Shown piece by piece: positions 1 to 5,396 of a stretch of 5,410 nt of DNA. Positions within the stretch are counted from its first letter, which is position 1. Each line of letters begins with the position of its first letter. This stretch comes from Rubrobacter sp. Lineage in GTDB: Bacteria > Actinomycetota > Rubrobacteria > Rubrobacterales > Rubrobacteraceae. The stretch covers positions 1 to 5,410 of the forward strand of contig JADDPY010000075.1 of NCBI GenBank assembly GCA_016781635.1, given 5' to 3'. The position numbers and the translations under genes are program-made. The notes beneath the pieces are model-generated. The model was not told the DNA's origin. It searched no databases and saw only the letters and a list, made by a program, of their open reading frames with translations.

Positions 1-48
1 ATCCGACTCATAATCGGACGGTCCCAGGTTCGAGTCCTGGTGGGCCCA
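1..48 (+). tRNA. tRNA with CAT anticodon, 5' part cut off by the window edge (probably tRNA-Ile2, otherwise elongator tRNA-Met)
   Basis: The visible part starts at about tRNA position 26. The anticodon stem is TCCGA (2-6) with TCGGA (14-18), enclosing the loop CTCATAA (7-13) with anticodon CAT at 9-11. A 5-nt variable region (19-23) follows, then T stem CCAGG/CCTGG (24-28, 36-40) around the canonical loop TTCGAGT (29-35). The acceptor 3' strand is TGGGCCC (41-47) with discriminator A48. The next bases are CCT, so the terminal CCA is not encoded. CAT can mean elongator Met, initiator Met or lysidine-modified Ile2. The acceptor strand implies C4-G69 and C5-G68 pairs, which are known TilS identity elements of tRNA-Ile2 in E. 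coli, so I favour Ile2. The D arm and acceptor 5' strand lie outside the window, so identity is not certain. No clear terminator follows. Confidence 0.93.
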
Positions 49-261
49 CCTTATCACCCGGATCTCCGAGACTAACTTATTTACTGCCCGATCACGGTAG
101 AAAATCAGCCTGGAATACCTATTTCTCCGCTACCCAAGATCTAGTACCAGATTCTGCACTTCACCTACATATGCAACTCGCAAACATACTCGCCACCCGT
201 GTGCCCCACACCCGATAGAGCTACGCTTCGGTCCACACTTGCATTTCCTATAGGGGGTCCA

Positions 262-288
262 TTACCCTGGGGGGGAGGGTAAAAAGGG
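262..288 (+). repeat. Perfect 7-bp inverted repeat with an all-G loop, overlapping a G-quadruplex-type motif
   Basis: TTACCCT (262-268) is the exact reverse complement of AGGGTAA (276-282), and the seven bases between them are all G. The same stretch fits a canonical four-tract G-quadruplex pattern on the + strand: GGG at 269-271, 273-275, 277-279 and 286-288, with loops of 1, 1 and 6 nt. No T-run follows on the + strand (it is A-rich), so it does not look like an intrinsic terminator. The role is unknown. It lies about 70 bases upstream of the promoter candidate, so an upstream regulatory or insulating role is possible but not shown. Confidence 0.5.
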
Positions 289-337
289 CGCAAGCGTGGA
301 GTTTCGTGCCGATGCGCGTGCATACGGCCTCTTCACA

Positions 338-366
338 TTGCAGGTTTTACAGGGGTATGCCAGAAT
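338..366 (+). promoter_or_regulatory. Candidate sigma-A-type promoter of the dcw operon (extended -10)
   Basis: TTGCAG (338-343) could act as a -35 element. It is separated by 17 bp from CAGAAT (361-366), a 4/6 match to TATAAT, which is preceded by TG at 358-359 in extended -10 spacing. Transcription would then begin near 373, just before the repeated MraZ-type boxes, a sensible geometry for repression. The hexamers are weak individually, so this is a suggestion from position and spacing. Confidence 0.35.
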
Positions 367-377
367 TCTCAGCGTCG

Positions 378-402
378 TGGGTCAAAGTGGGACGTAGTGG
401 AA
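378..402 (+). promoter_or_regulatory. Putative MraZ operator: three direct repeats with 10-bp period
   Basis: TGGG occurs at 378-381 and 388-391 and TGGA at 398-401, so the starts are exactly 10 bp apart. This is the layout TGGGN-N5-TGGGN-N5-TGGAN. MraZ of E. coli is known to bind TGGGN direct repeats separated by 5-nt spacers upstream of its own gene, and the mycoplasma MraZ box is an AAAGTG-type repeat; AAAGTGG is present at 384-390. The array lies directly in front of mraZ, as autoregulation would require. The third box is imperfect and overlaps the ribosome binding site. The match is seen in sequence; binding is inferred from the family. Confidence 0.75.
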
Positions 403-405
403 GGA
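399..405 (+). promoter_or_regulatory. Shine-Dalgarno sequence deciding the mraZ start
   Basis: GGAAGGA (399-405) ends 7 nt before the CTG at 413 and is the only good purine-rich site near the 5' end of the mraZ frame. It is 37 nt from the TTG at 443, too far to serve that codon, which supports the CTG start. Confidence 0.55.
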
Positions 406-412
406 CGGGACC

Positions 413-853
413 CTGGCCCTTCTGGGAGAGTACGAGCACACCTTGGACGAGAAAGGGCGGCTGACTCTCCCCTCCCGACTCCGCTCCTACTTTGAGGGCG
501 GCATCATCATTACCAAAGGGGTTGATCGGTGTTTGTTCGCGTTCCCGCCAGATGAATGGGCGTCTTTCAAAGCGAACATAAAGTCCAACGCGGATCTGTC
601 GGCCAAAGGGCGCCAGCTTTCGAGGATGTTCTTCTCGATGGCATTCGAGGCTACCCTGGATCGCCAGGGGCGTGTCCTGGTTCCTCCGAAGCTTGCCCAG
701 TATGCAGGCCTTACGCAGCCGGTTACTCTCGCCGGGGTGGATGACCGATTGGAGATATGGGATACCGGGGAGTGGAACCGTTACCTGTCGAGTGCCGACG
801 AGTCCTTTGCGGAGATCGTCGAGGAGTTCGCCGGTAGGGACTCCGGGGTTTGA
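413..853 (+). CDS. mraZ: Transcriptional regulator MraZ, first gene of the dcw operon
   Basis: MraZ is a DNA-binding protein of the SpoVT/AbrB-like fold that forms a ring and represses its own operon. Two tandem half-domains are visible, each with the family DxxxR motif: DEKGR (residues 12-16) and DRQGR (83-87), followed by LTLPSRLR and VLVPPKLA. The family N-terminus (GEYEHTLDEKGR) is encoded from about 425, upstream of the first ATG/GTG/TTG-type start in frame (TTG 443). That frame is open back to TAG 395-397 and has no ATG, GTG or TTG before 443. The CTG at 413 sits 7 nt after GGAAGGA, giving 146 aa, the usual family length. Starting at TTG 443 would give 136 aa and remove a conserved strand. 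The stop overlaps the rsmH start. The first half of the gene is about 53% GC, lower than the genes behind it. Identity is very sure; the start is probable. Confidence 0.93.
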   Translation: MALLGEYEHTLDEKGRLTLPSRLRSYFEGGIIITKGVDRCLFAFPPDEWASFKANIKSNADLSAKGRQLSRMFFSMAFEATLDRQGRVLVPPKLAQYAGLTQPVTLAGVDDRLEIWDTGEWNRYLSSADESFAEIVEEFAGRDSGV

Positions 854-1785
854 CGGCCTACGGACACTATCCCGTGATGCTGGAAGAGGCGCTCGAGGCG
901 CTCGCTCCCAAGGGGGGCGAGACCATCATAGACGCCACCTTCGGCGGCGGGGGGCACTCCCGGAGGATACTGGAGAAGCTCGGGGCCGGGGGCAGGCTTA
1001 TAGCCATCGACCGGGATCCCGAGGCCGCCGAGAGGGCGGCCGAACTGCGTGAGGACCCGCGATTCTCTTTCAGGGCAGGCGCCTACGATGAGGTTTTGGA
1101 AGGGCTCGTCGAGGGTGGGGGGGAGGCAGATGGGATCTTGTTCGACCTCGGGCTTTCGAGCTTTCAGATCGACGAAGCGGAGCGCGGCTTCAGCTACGTG
1201 CAGGAAGGCCCGCTCGATATGCGCATGGACCCGACCTCCGGCCGGTCCGCTGCAGAATTTCTGAACGCGGCCGAGCCCGTCGAGATCTCGGACGTCCTCG
1301 CGCATTACGGGGACGTGCCGCGCGGGGAAGCCCGCCGGATCGCCCGGGAGGTCGCGAAGCGCCGCCCGCTCCAGACGACGGTAGAGCTCGCCGGGGCCGT
1401 GCGGTCGGCGGTCGGTTGGAAGGAGAGGGGCGGCAACCCGGCGAAGAGGGTCTTCCAGGCCGTGCGGGTGTTCGTGAATGACGAGCTTGGCGGACTGGAT
1501 CGGGCTCTCGATGCTGCGGAGAAGCTTCTCCGCCCGGGTGGCCGGCTCGTGGCGATCACGTTCCACTCCGGTGAGGACCGCACGGTGAAGCGCTTTATAA
1601 AGGACCGCGAGGGGCGGTGCGTCTGCCCGCCGGATCTTCCGGTGTGCTCGTGCGGGGCGGAGCCGACCTTGCGCCGGGGGCTCGTGCGCAAGTCCTCGCC
1701 GCGGGAGGTCGAGGAGAACCCCCGCAGCGCGTCTGCGCGCCTGCGCTCCGCTACCCGCACGAACGAGCCGATCGGGGGACGGTAA
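850..1785 (+). CDS. rsmH: 16S rRNA (cytosine(1402)-N(4))-methyltransferase RsmH (MraW)
   Basis: RsmH is a SAM-dependent enzyme that N4-methylates C1402 of 16S rRNA in the ribosomal P site. The 311-residue protein has the family length. It shows the N-terminal HYPVMLEE motif (6-13), the SAM-binding loop DATFGGGGHS (28-37), AIDRDPEA (52-59), the DLGLSSFQID block (99-108), LDMRMDP (122-128), VFQAVRVFVNDEL (201-213), the TFHSGEDR motif (237-244) and a paired CxC cluster (C257, C259, C266, C268). The C-terminal NPRSASARLR (290-299) is also typical. The TTG start at 850 keeps the HxPVML motif complete and is preceded by AGGGA (836-840); the GTG at 874 would cut into that motif. TTG overlaps the mraZ stop as TTGA. 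TFHSGEDR has Gly where the family usually has Leu. Confidence 0.97.
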   Translation: MTAYGHYPVMLEEALEALAPKGGETIIDATFGGGGHSRRILEKLGAGGRLIAIDRDPEAAERAAELREDPRFSFRAGAYDEVLEGLVEGGGEADGILFDLGLSSFQIDEAERGFSYVQEGPLDMRMDPTSGRSAAEFLNAAEPVEISDVLAHYGDVPRGEARRIAREVAKRRPLQTTVELAGAVRSAVGWKERGGNPAKRVFQAVRVFVNDELGGLDRALDAAEKLLRPGGRLVAITFHSGEDRTVKRFIKDREGRCVCPPDLPVCSCGAEPTLRRGLVRKSSPREVEENPRSASARLRSATRTNEPIGGR

Positions 1786-2216
1786 TGGCCGCACCTCAGC
1801 GGGTGCGGGGACAGGGGATATCTGCCGTCGAAGCACCATTTAGGGGGTTACCGGGGGGGGCGCCCCGTCGTGCCGTCACATCCAGGAGGCAGGCGTCGCG
1901 CAGACGGCGAGCTTTCCTGATGCTCGTGGTCGTGCCGGTGGTGTTGATGCTGGGGAGCGTCTACGTCCATACGGCCGCCGCCGGACTACGGGGGGAAGCG
2001 GCGGTCCTTCTAGAGGAGAAAACGGGGGCCGAGGCCGAGGCCGAGCGGCTCGAGGTCAGGGTCACGGAGCTCTCGGAGCCGGGGAGGGTTCGGAGCTTAG
2101 CTAAGAAGGATCTCGGGATGCGGGATCCAACCGGCGGTGAGCTGAAGACCTACAACGGAAGCGAGGGGGAGGACGTAGCGAGTGAAGGGGAGGAAGAAAA
2201 AGGGAGTGGTGGATGA
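1785..2216 (+). CDS. ftsL: FtsL-like septum formation membrane protein (bitopic, coiled-coil type)
   Basis: This 143-aa protein has the FtsL architecture. A basic cytoplasmic N-terminus is very Arg-rich at 28-42 (RRAVTSRRQASRRRR). A single membrane segment follows at about 43-62, rich in Leu and Val. Then comes an Ala/Glu/Leu-rich segment likely to form a coiled coil (about 66-98) and the RVRSLAKKDLGMRDP block (101-115), which resembles the conserved end of FtsL/DivIC-type proteins. The tail (125-143) is acidic and Gly-rich. FtsL joins FtsB/DivIC and FtsQ/DivIB and helps activate the FtsW-FtsI septal synthase. Its place between rsmH and ftsI is the usual ftsL position. ATG 1785 shares one base with the rsmH stop (TAATG) and has GGGGGA at 1774-1779. 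FtsL proteins diverge strongly in sequence, so the call rests on topology and position. Confidence 0.85.
   Translation: MAAPQRVRGQGISAVEAPFRGLPGGAPRRAVTSRRQASRRRRAFLMLVVVPVVLMLGSVYVHTAAAGLRGEAAVLLEEKTGAEAEAERLEVRVTELSEPGRVRSLAKKDLGMRDPTGGELKTYNGSEGEDVASEGEEEKGSGG
2163..2173 (+). promoter_or_regulatory. Shine-Dalgarno sequence for ftsI inside the ftsL coding region
   Basis: GAGGGGGAGGA (2163-2173) lies 8 nt before GTG 2182 and is the strongest purine-rich ribosome binding site of the window. It supports the upstream GTG as the ftsI start. A second site, GGGGAGGA (2187-2194), could serve in-frame GTGs at 2206 and 2209 with a longer spacer of 11-14 nt. Confidence 0.6.
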
Positions 2217-4011
2217 CGCCCGAGACCGCAGGGTGCGAGCGGGCGATCCTCGCCGCACGTCCGCCGGGCGGGCGAGCGGTGGCGAGAACGTCGTGCCGCT
2301 TGCTGGCAGGGGGCGTCGTGGTCGAGCGAGCGGGACAAGGTCCGCTGCCACCGGTGGTAGTGGTAGGGCGGTCGGACGCGGCAGGGTTCGGCTGGCGGTG
2401 GGCGTCGTCGCCGTGGTATGCCTCTCACTTGGAGGACGGGCCGTGCAGCTTAGCGTCGCGAGCGAGGGAGACCCCGGGATGTTCACCACGGAACACCGCC
2501 GCGTCGCCTCCATCGAGGAGAGGGCCGAGCGTGGCTCCATCCTGAGCGTGGACGGCCGGCAGTTGGCGACGAGCCTCGACGCTTCCACGGTTGTCGCGAC
2601 ACCGTATCAGGTCGAGGAGCCGCGCGCGGCAGCCGAGGCTCTGGCCGGGTTGCTTGGCATGGAGGCTGCCGAGGTGGAGGAGAAGCTCACGAAAAAAGAC
2701 GCAGGGGGGAGCCTGAGCGGATACAGCGTCGTCGCCTCCGGGGTCGAGCTCGAGAAGGCCCGTGAGATCCAGGATCTGGCGATCGCGGGTATCTCCGTGG
2801 CCCCCGACGCCGAGAGGGTGTACCCGAACGACGCCCTTGCCAGCCAGACCCTCGGACACCTCGGGGCGGACATGGCCTACGGCGGCGTCGAGGCCAGCTT
2901 CGAAGAGGCATTGAAGAGCGGTGAGGACGTTGAGCTCACGCTGGATACCGCGGTGCAGGGCGAGCTCGAGAGTACGCTCATCGAGACCGTGAAGGAGCAC
3001 GAGGCTAAGAGCGCCGTCGGCATAGTGATGCGCGTCGAGGACGGTGCGGTCGTTGCCCTCGCCAACGTCCCCGGCTACGACAACAACGAGTTCGAGGAGG
3101 CCTCCGGTGAGGCCCAGCGCAACCGAGCCCTCACCGACCCGTACGAGCCCGGCTCGACCTTTAAAGCCTTCACGATGGCCGCCGCTATAGAAGAGGGGGC
3201 CGTGACGGAGAATAGCTCCTTCGTCATCCCGGATCACATGGCCGTCGCCGACAGGATAATCAATGACTCCGAGCCTCACGAGACGCTGACCCTCGACACT
3301 GGCGATATCCTCGCTCGTTCGAGCAACGTTGGTACGGTTCAGGTCGCCCAGGCCCTCGGCGGTGAGAAGCTCGCCGAGTACATCGGCCGCTTCGGCTTCG
3401 GGAACGCGACCGGCGTGGACCTCTGGGGCGAGGACACGGGCATCGTGCCCCCCTACGAGGAGTGGAGCGGCTTCTCCATCGGCAACATCCCTATCGGCCA
3501 GGGCCTCACCGTGACCCCCCTACAGCTCGCGGCGGGCTACGCCGCTCTGGCCAACGGGGGCCTCGCGGTGACGCCGCACGTCGGCGAAGGGCCGGCCCCC
3601 GCTGGGCCCGGACGACGAGTGATAAGTGAGAACACCTCGTCTATAGTACGCGGAATGCTCCAGGGCGTGGTCGAGGGCGAGGAGGGGACGGGCGAACTCG
3701 CCCGGATTCCCGGTTACAGCGTCGCCGGCAAGACCGGTACCGCCGAGAAGGTCGACCCCGAAACCGGGCTCTACGGCGGGGGATACTTCACCTCTTTTGT
3801 GGGCTTCGCCCCGGCGGATGACCCCGAATACCTTACTCTGGTCTTGATAGATGATCCGCAGACGACCTACTGGGGCGAGGTAGTAGCTGCCCCCGCGTTC
3901 CAGAAAGTCATGAGCTTTACCCTGAGCTACATGAACGTCCCGCCGGACCGTAAGGACACGGCAGCGGCACAGCCGACTGGTGCACAGTACGCCCAGAGCG
4001 GTAGTCAATGA
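2182..4011 (+). CDS. ftsI: Class B penicillin-binding protein, septal peptidoglycan D,D-transpeptidase FtsI (PBP3/PbpB type)
   Basis: FtsI cross-links peptidoglycan at the division septum together with FtsW. The 609-aa protein has a long basic cytoplasmic tail (1-70), one membrane anchor (about 71-92) and a dimerisation/pedestal domain (about 105-245). Within the pedestal, RGSI (117-120) and ERVYP (211-215) are typical. The transpeptidase domain (about 275-582) has all three catalytic motifs: S325-T-F-K328 (SxxK), S380-S-N382 (SxN) and K517-T-G-T520 (KTG). No PASTA repeats follow; the protein ends in a short Ala/Gln/Ser-rich tail (590-609). There is no glycosyltransferase domain, so it is class B. 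GTG 2182 has a strong Shine-Dalgarno and gives a 35-nt overlap with ftsL. GTG 2206 or 2209 in the same frame is possible and would shorten the tail by 8-9 residues. The stop overlaps murF as ATGA. An elongation PBP or SpoVD paralogue is less likely given the locus. Confidence 0.93.
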   Translation: MKGRKKKGVVDDARDRRVRAGDPRRTSAGRASGGENVVPLAGRGRRGRASGTRSAATGGSGRAVGRGRVRLAVGVVAVVCLSLGGRAVQLSVASEGDPGMFTTEHRRVASIEERAERGSILSVDGRQLATSLDASTVVATPYQVEEPRAAAEALAGLLGMEAAEVEEKLTKKDAGGSLSGYSVVASGVELEKAREIQDLAIAGISVAPDAERVYPNDALASQTLGHLGADMAYGGVEASFEEALKSGEDVELTLDTAVQGELESTLIETVKEHEAKSAVGIVMRVEDGAVVALANVPGYDNNEFEEASGEAQRNRALTDPYEPGSTFKAFTMAAAIEEGAVTENSSFVIPDHMAVADRIINDSEPHETLTLDTGDILARSSNVGTVQVAQALGGEKLAEYIGRFGFGNATGVDLWGEDTGIVPPYEEWSGFSIGNIPIGQGLTVTPLQLAAGYAALANGGLAVTPHVGEGPAPAGPGRRVISENTSSIVRGMLQGVVEGEEGTGELARIPGYSVAGKTGTAEKVDPETGLYGGGYFTSFVGFAPADDPEYLTLVLIDDPQTTYWGEVVAAPAFQKVMSFTLSYMNVPPDRKDTAAAQPTGAQYAQSGSQ

Positions 4012-5396
4012 GGCCCGTCTCCCTCGAAAAGGCCGCAGAGGTGATGCGAGGCACGCTCCACGGCGTCCCGAACGAGAGGGCGGAATCTCCGGTCTGCGGG
4101 GCGGCGGTCGACTCCCGGATGGTGCGCGAGGGGCACCTCTTCTTCGCGATGAAGGGCCGGGTGGATGGTGCGGACTTCGCGCCTGAGGCGATGCTGAGGG
4201 GGGCGGTCGCGGTGGTCGGCGAGAAGCCGCTTTCGGTGCCGACGGTCGTGGTGGATGATGTACAAGCTGCTCTTGGGGAGCTCGCGCGGTGGAGCCTCAC
4301 GCTGGAGGGCGCGCCCACGGTTGTGGGGATAACCGGGAGCGTGGGCAAAACGACGGTCAAGGATGCCCTCGCGGCGATTCTGCGCTCGGCGGGGAGACGC
4401 GTGGGGGCGACGGAGGGGAACTTCAACAACGAGATCGGGCTGCCCCTCACGGTGCTCGCCGCCGACGAAAAGGCAGAGGTGCTCGTCCTCGAAATGGGCG
4501 CGACCCATCCGGGGGACATCGCTCACCTCTCCCGGATCGCCCCGCCCGGGGTGGGCGTGCTGACCGCTGTTTCTCCGGTTCATCTGGATTCCTTCGGCAG
4601 CCTCGAAGCTCTCGCAGCCACGAAGGGCGAGTTGGCTATGTCCCTGACCGAGGGGTCCGCAAGCGTCCTCGTCTGCCCGGTGGACGCGCCAGAGGCGGCC
4701 GTTGGGCCGGGACGGGAGATTGGGCGGCGCATCACGTTCGGGCGTACACCTGAGGCGGACCTTTACGCTTCCGCGGTCTCCGAGCAAGACAGCGGGCTTT
4801 CATTTACCCTGCACATGAAGGACGAAGGACGTGAGATCGAGGTCAAGGCTCCGGTCTTCGGGACGCACCTCGTGGAGCCTCTGCTGGCGGCGATCGGGGG
4901 CGGCCTGGCGCTCGGGATGGAGCCGGAGGAATGTGCCCACGGGCTGCGGCGTCTCAGGCGTACGGGCCTCCGGGGCGAGGTCTACCGGCTACGGGAGGAC
5001 ATCATCGTCTACGACGACTCTTACAACGCGTCGCCGGCGGCGGTCGCGGCCGTGCTACGGTACGGGGCCGAAGGGGCGCGGCGGCAGAACCGCCGGCTCG
5101 TCGCCGTCCTCGGCGGGATGTTCGAGCTCGGCTCGGCGGCCCGGGAGTACCACCGGGAAGCCGGACGGCTCGCGGTGGAGGTCGGGGTGGACTTGCTGAT
5201 ATGCGTTGGGGACGAGGCACGCTGGTACGCGGAGGCCTTCCCCGGAGAATCCCTCCACTACGAGAACGCCGAGGCTGTGGCCGAGGGGGTCGAGAGTGTG
5301 CTCCAAGAAGGCGACTACGTCGTCGTCAAGGGGTCCAGGGGGGTCGGGCTCGACCGGTTGACCCGCAAGTTGAAGGAGAGATTAGCTCTTGTTTAG
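4008..5396 (+). CDS. murF: UDP-N-acetylmuramoyl-tripeptide--D-alanyl-D-alanine ligase MurF
   Basis: MurF adds D-Ala-D-Ala to the UDP-MurNAc-tripeptide using ATP, the last cytoplasmic step of the nucleotide precursor. The 462-aa protein has the three Mur ligase domains. The N-terminal substrate domain contains VDSRMVREGHLFFAMKG (34-50). The central ATPase domain carries the P-loop GITGSVGKTT (107-116, Lys114), NFNNEIGLPLT (138-148), the LEMGA block with Glu162, SPVHLDSFGSLE (189-200) and Lys206, the likely carbamoylated lysine. The C-terminal domain has YDDSYNASP (335-343) and VKGSRG (440-445). The segment VLGGMFELG (367-375) has Gly370 where MurF normally has Asp. ATG 4008 overlaps the ftsI stop as ATGA. 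No strong Shine-Dalgarno precedes it (only AGAGCGG at 3995-4001), so translation is probably coupled to ftsI. YNASP, NFNNEIG and gene order favour MurF over MurE. Confidence 0.97.
   Translation: MRPVSLEKAAEVMRGTLHGVPNERAESPVCGAAVDSRMVREGHLFFAMKGRVDGADFAPEAMLRGAVAVVGEKPLSVPTVVVDDVQAALGELARWSLTLEGAPTVVGITGSVGKTTVKDALAAILRSAGRRVGATEGNFNNEIGLPLTVLAADEKAEVLVLEMGATHPGDIAHLSRIAPPGVGVLTAVSPVHLDSFGSLEALAATKGELAMSLTEGSASVLVCPVDAPEAAVGPGREIGRRITFGRTPEADLYASAVSEQDSGLSFTLHMKDEGREIEVKAPVFGTHLVEPLLAAIGGGLALGMEPEECAHGLRRLRRTGLRGEVYRLREDIIVYDDSYNASPAAVAAVLRYGAEGARRQNRRLVAVLGGMFELGSAAREYHREAGRLAVEVGVDLLICVGDEARWYAEAFPGESLHYENAEAVAEGVESVLQEGDYVVVKGSRGVGLDRLTRKLKERLALV
5373..5378 (+). promoter_or_regulatory. Shine-Dalgarno sequence for the gene after murF
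   Basis: AAGGAG (5373-5378), within the longer purine run GAAGGAGAG, lies 10 nt before TTG 5389 at the end of murF. It marks where the next gene begins. Confidence 0.5.

Larger units (their letters stand above)
51..412. other. Low-GC intergenic region upstream of the dcw operon
   Basis: This gap of about 360 bases has no convincing coding sequence on either strand. Its GC content is 45% over 61-180 by direct count, against about 68% in a line of ftsI. The first part (51-240) shows nothing I recognise apart from a 5-bp hairpin (199-211), and there is no rho-independent terminator for the tRNA. The second part carries a palindrome overlapping a G-rich motif (262-288), a promoter candidate (338-366), the putative MraZ operator (378-402) and the mraZ ribosome binding site (399-405). 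Confidence 0.8.

Noticed and set aside
49..75. Possible terminator behind the tRNA
   Set aside because: The only self-complementary stretch (63-71) has a one-base loop and no T tract, so no intrinsic terminator is supported.
199..211. Small hairpin GTGTG-CCC-CACAC
   Set aside because: Five-base stem with a 3-nt loop, no T-run after it, and no partner motif; easily expected by chance.
332..361. Alternative promoter pair TTCACA (332-337) and TATGCC (356-361)
   Set aside because: The spacing of 18 bp is acceptable, but the -10 matches only the first three bases of the consensus. The 338-366 pair with an extended -10 fits somewhat better; neither is proven.
781..1839. Long open frame of 352 codons on the - strand opposite rsmH
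   Set aside because: It is an antisense shadow of a high-GC gene. The + strand protein here has all RsmH motifs, and the - strand translation is Arg/Pro/Leu-rich with no recognisable domain.
2213..2545. ATG overlapping the ftsL stop as ATGA, opening a 110-codon frame
   Set aside because: The ATGA looks like a coupled start, but the frame is not that of ftsI and has no domain. The ftsI frame continues through this region with a membrane anchor and catalytic motifs.
2425..3279. Open frame of 284 codons on the - strand opposite ftsI
   Set aside because: Antisense shadow in GC-rich DNA; no domain signature, and the + strand encodes the conserved penicillin-binding protein.
3940..4011. Possible PASTA domains at the C-terminus of the penicillin-binding protein
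   Set aside because: Only about 27 residues follow the transpeptidase domain and they are Ala/Gln/Ser-rich, far too short for a PASTA repeat.
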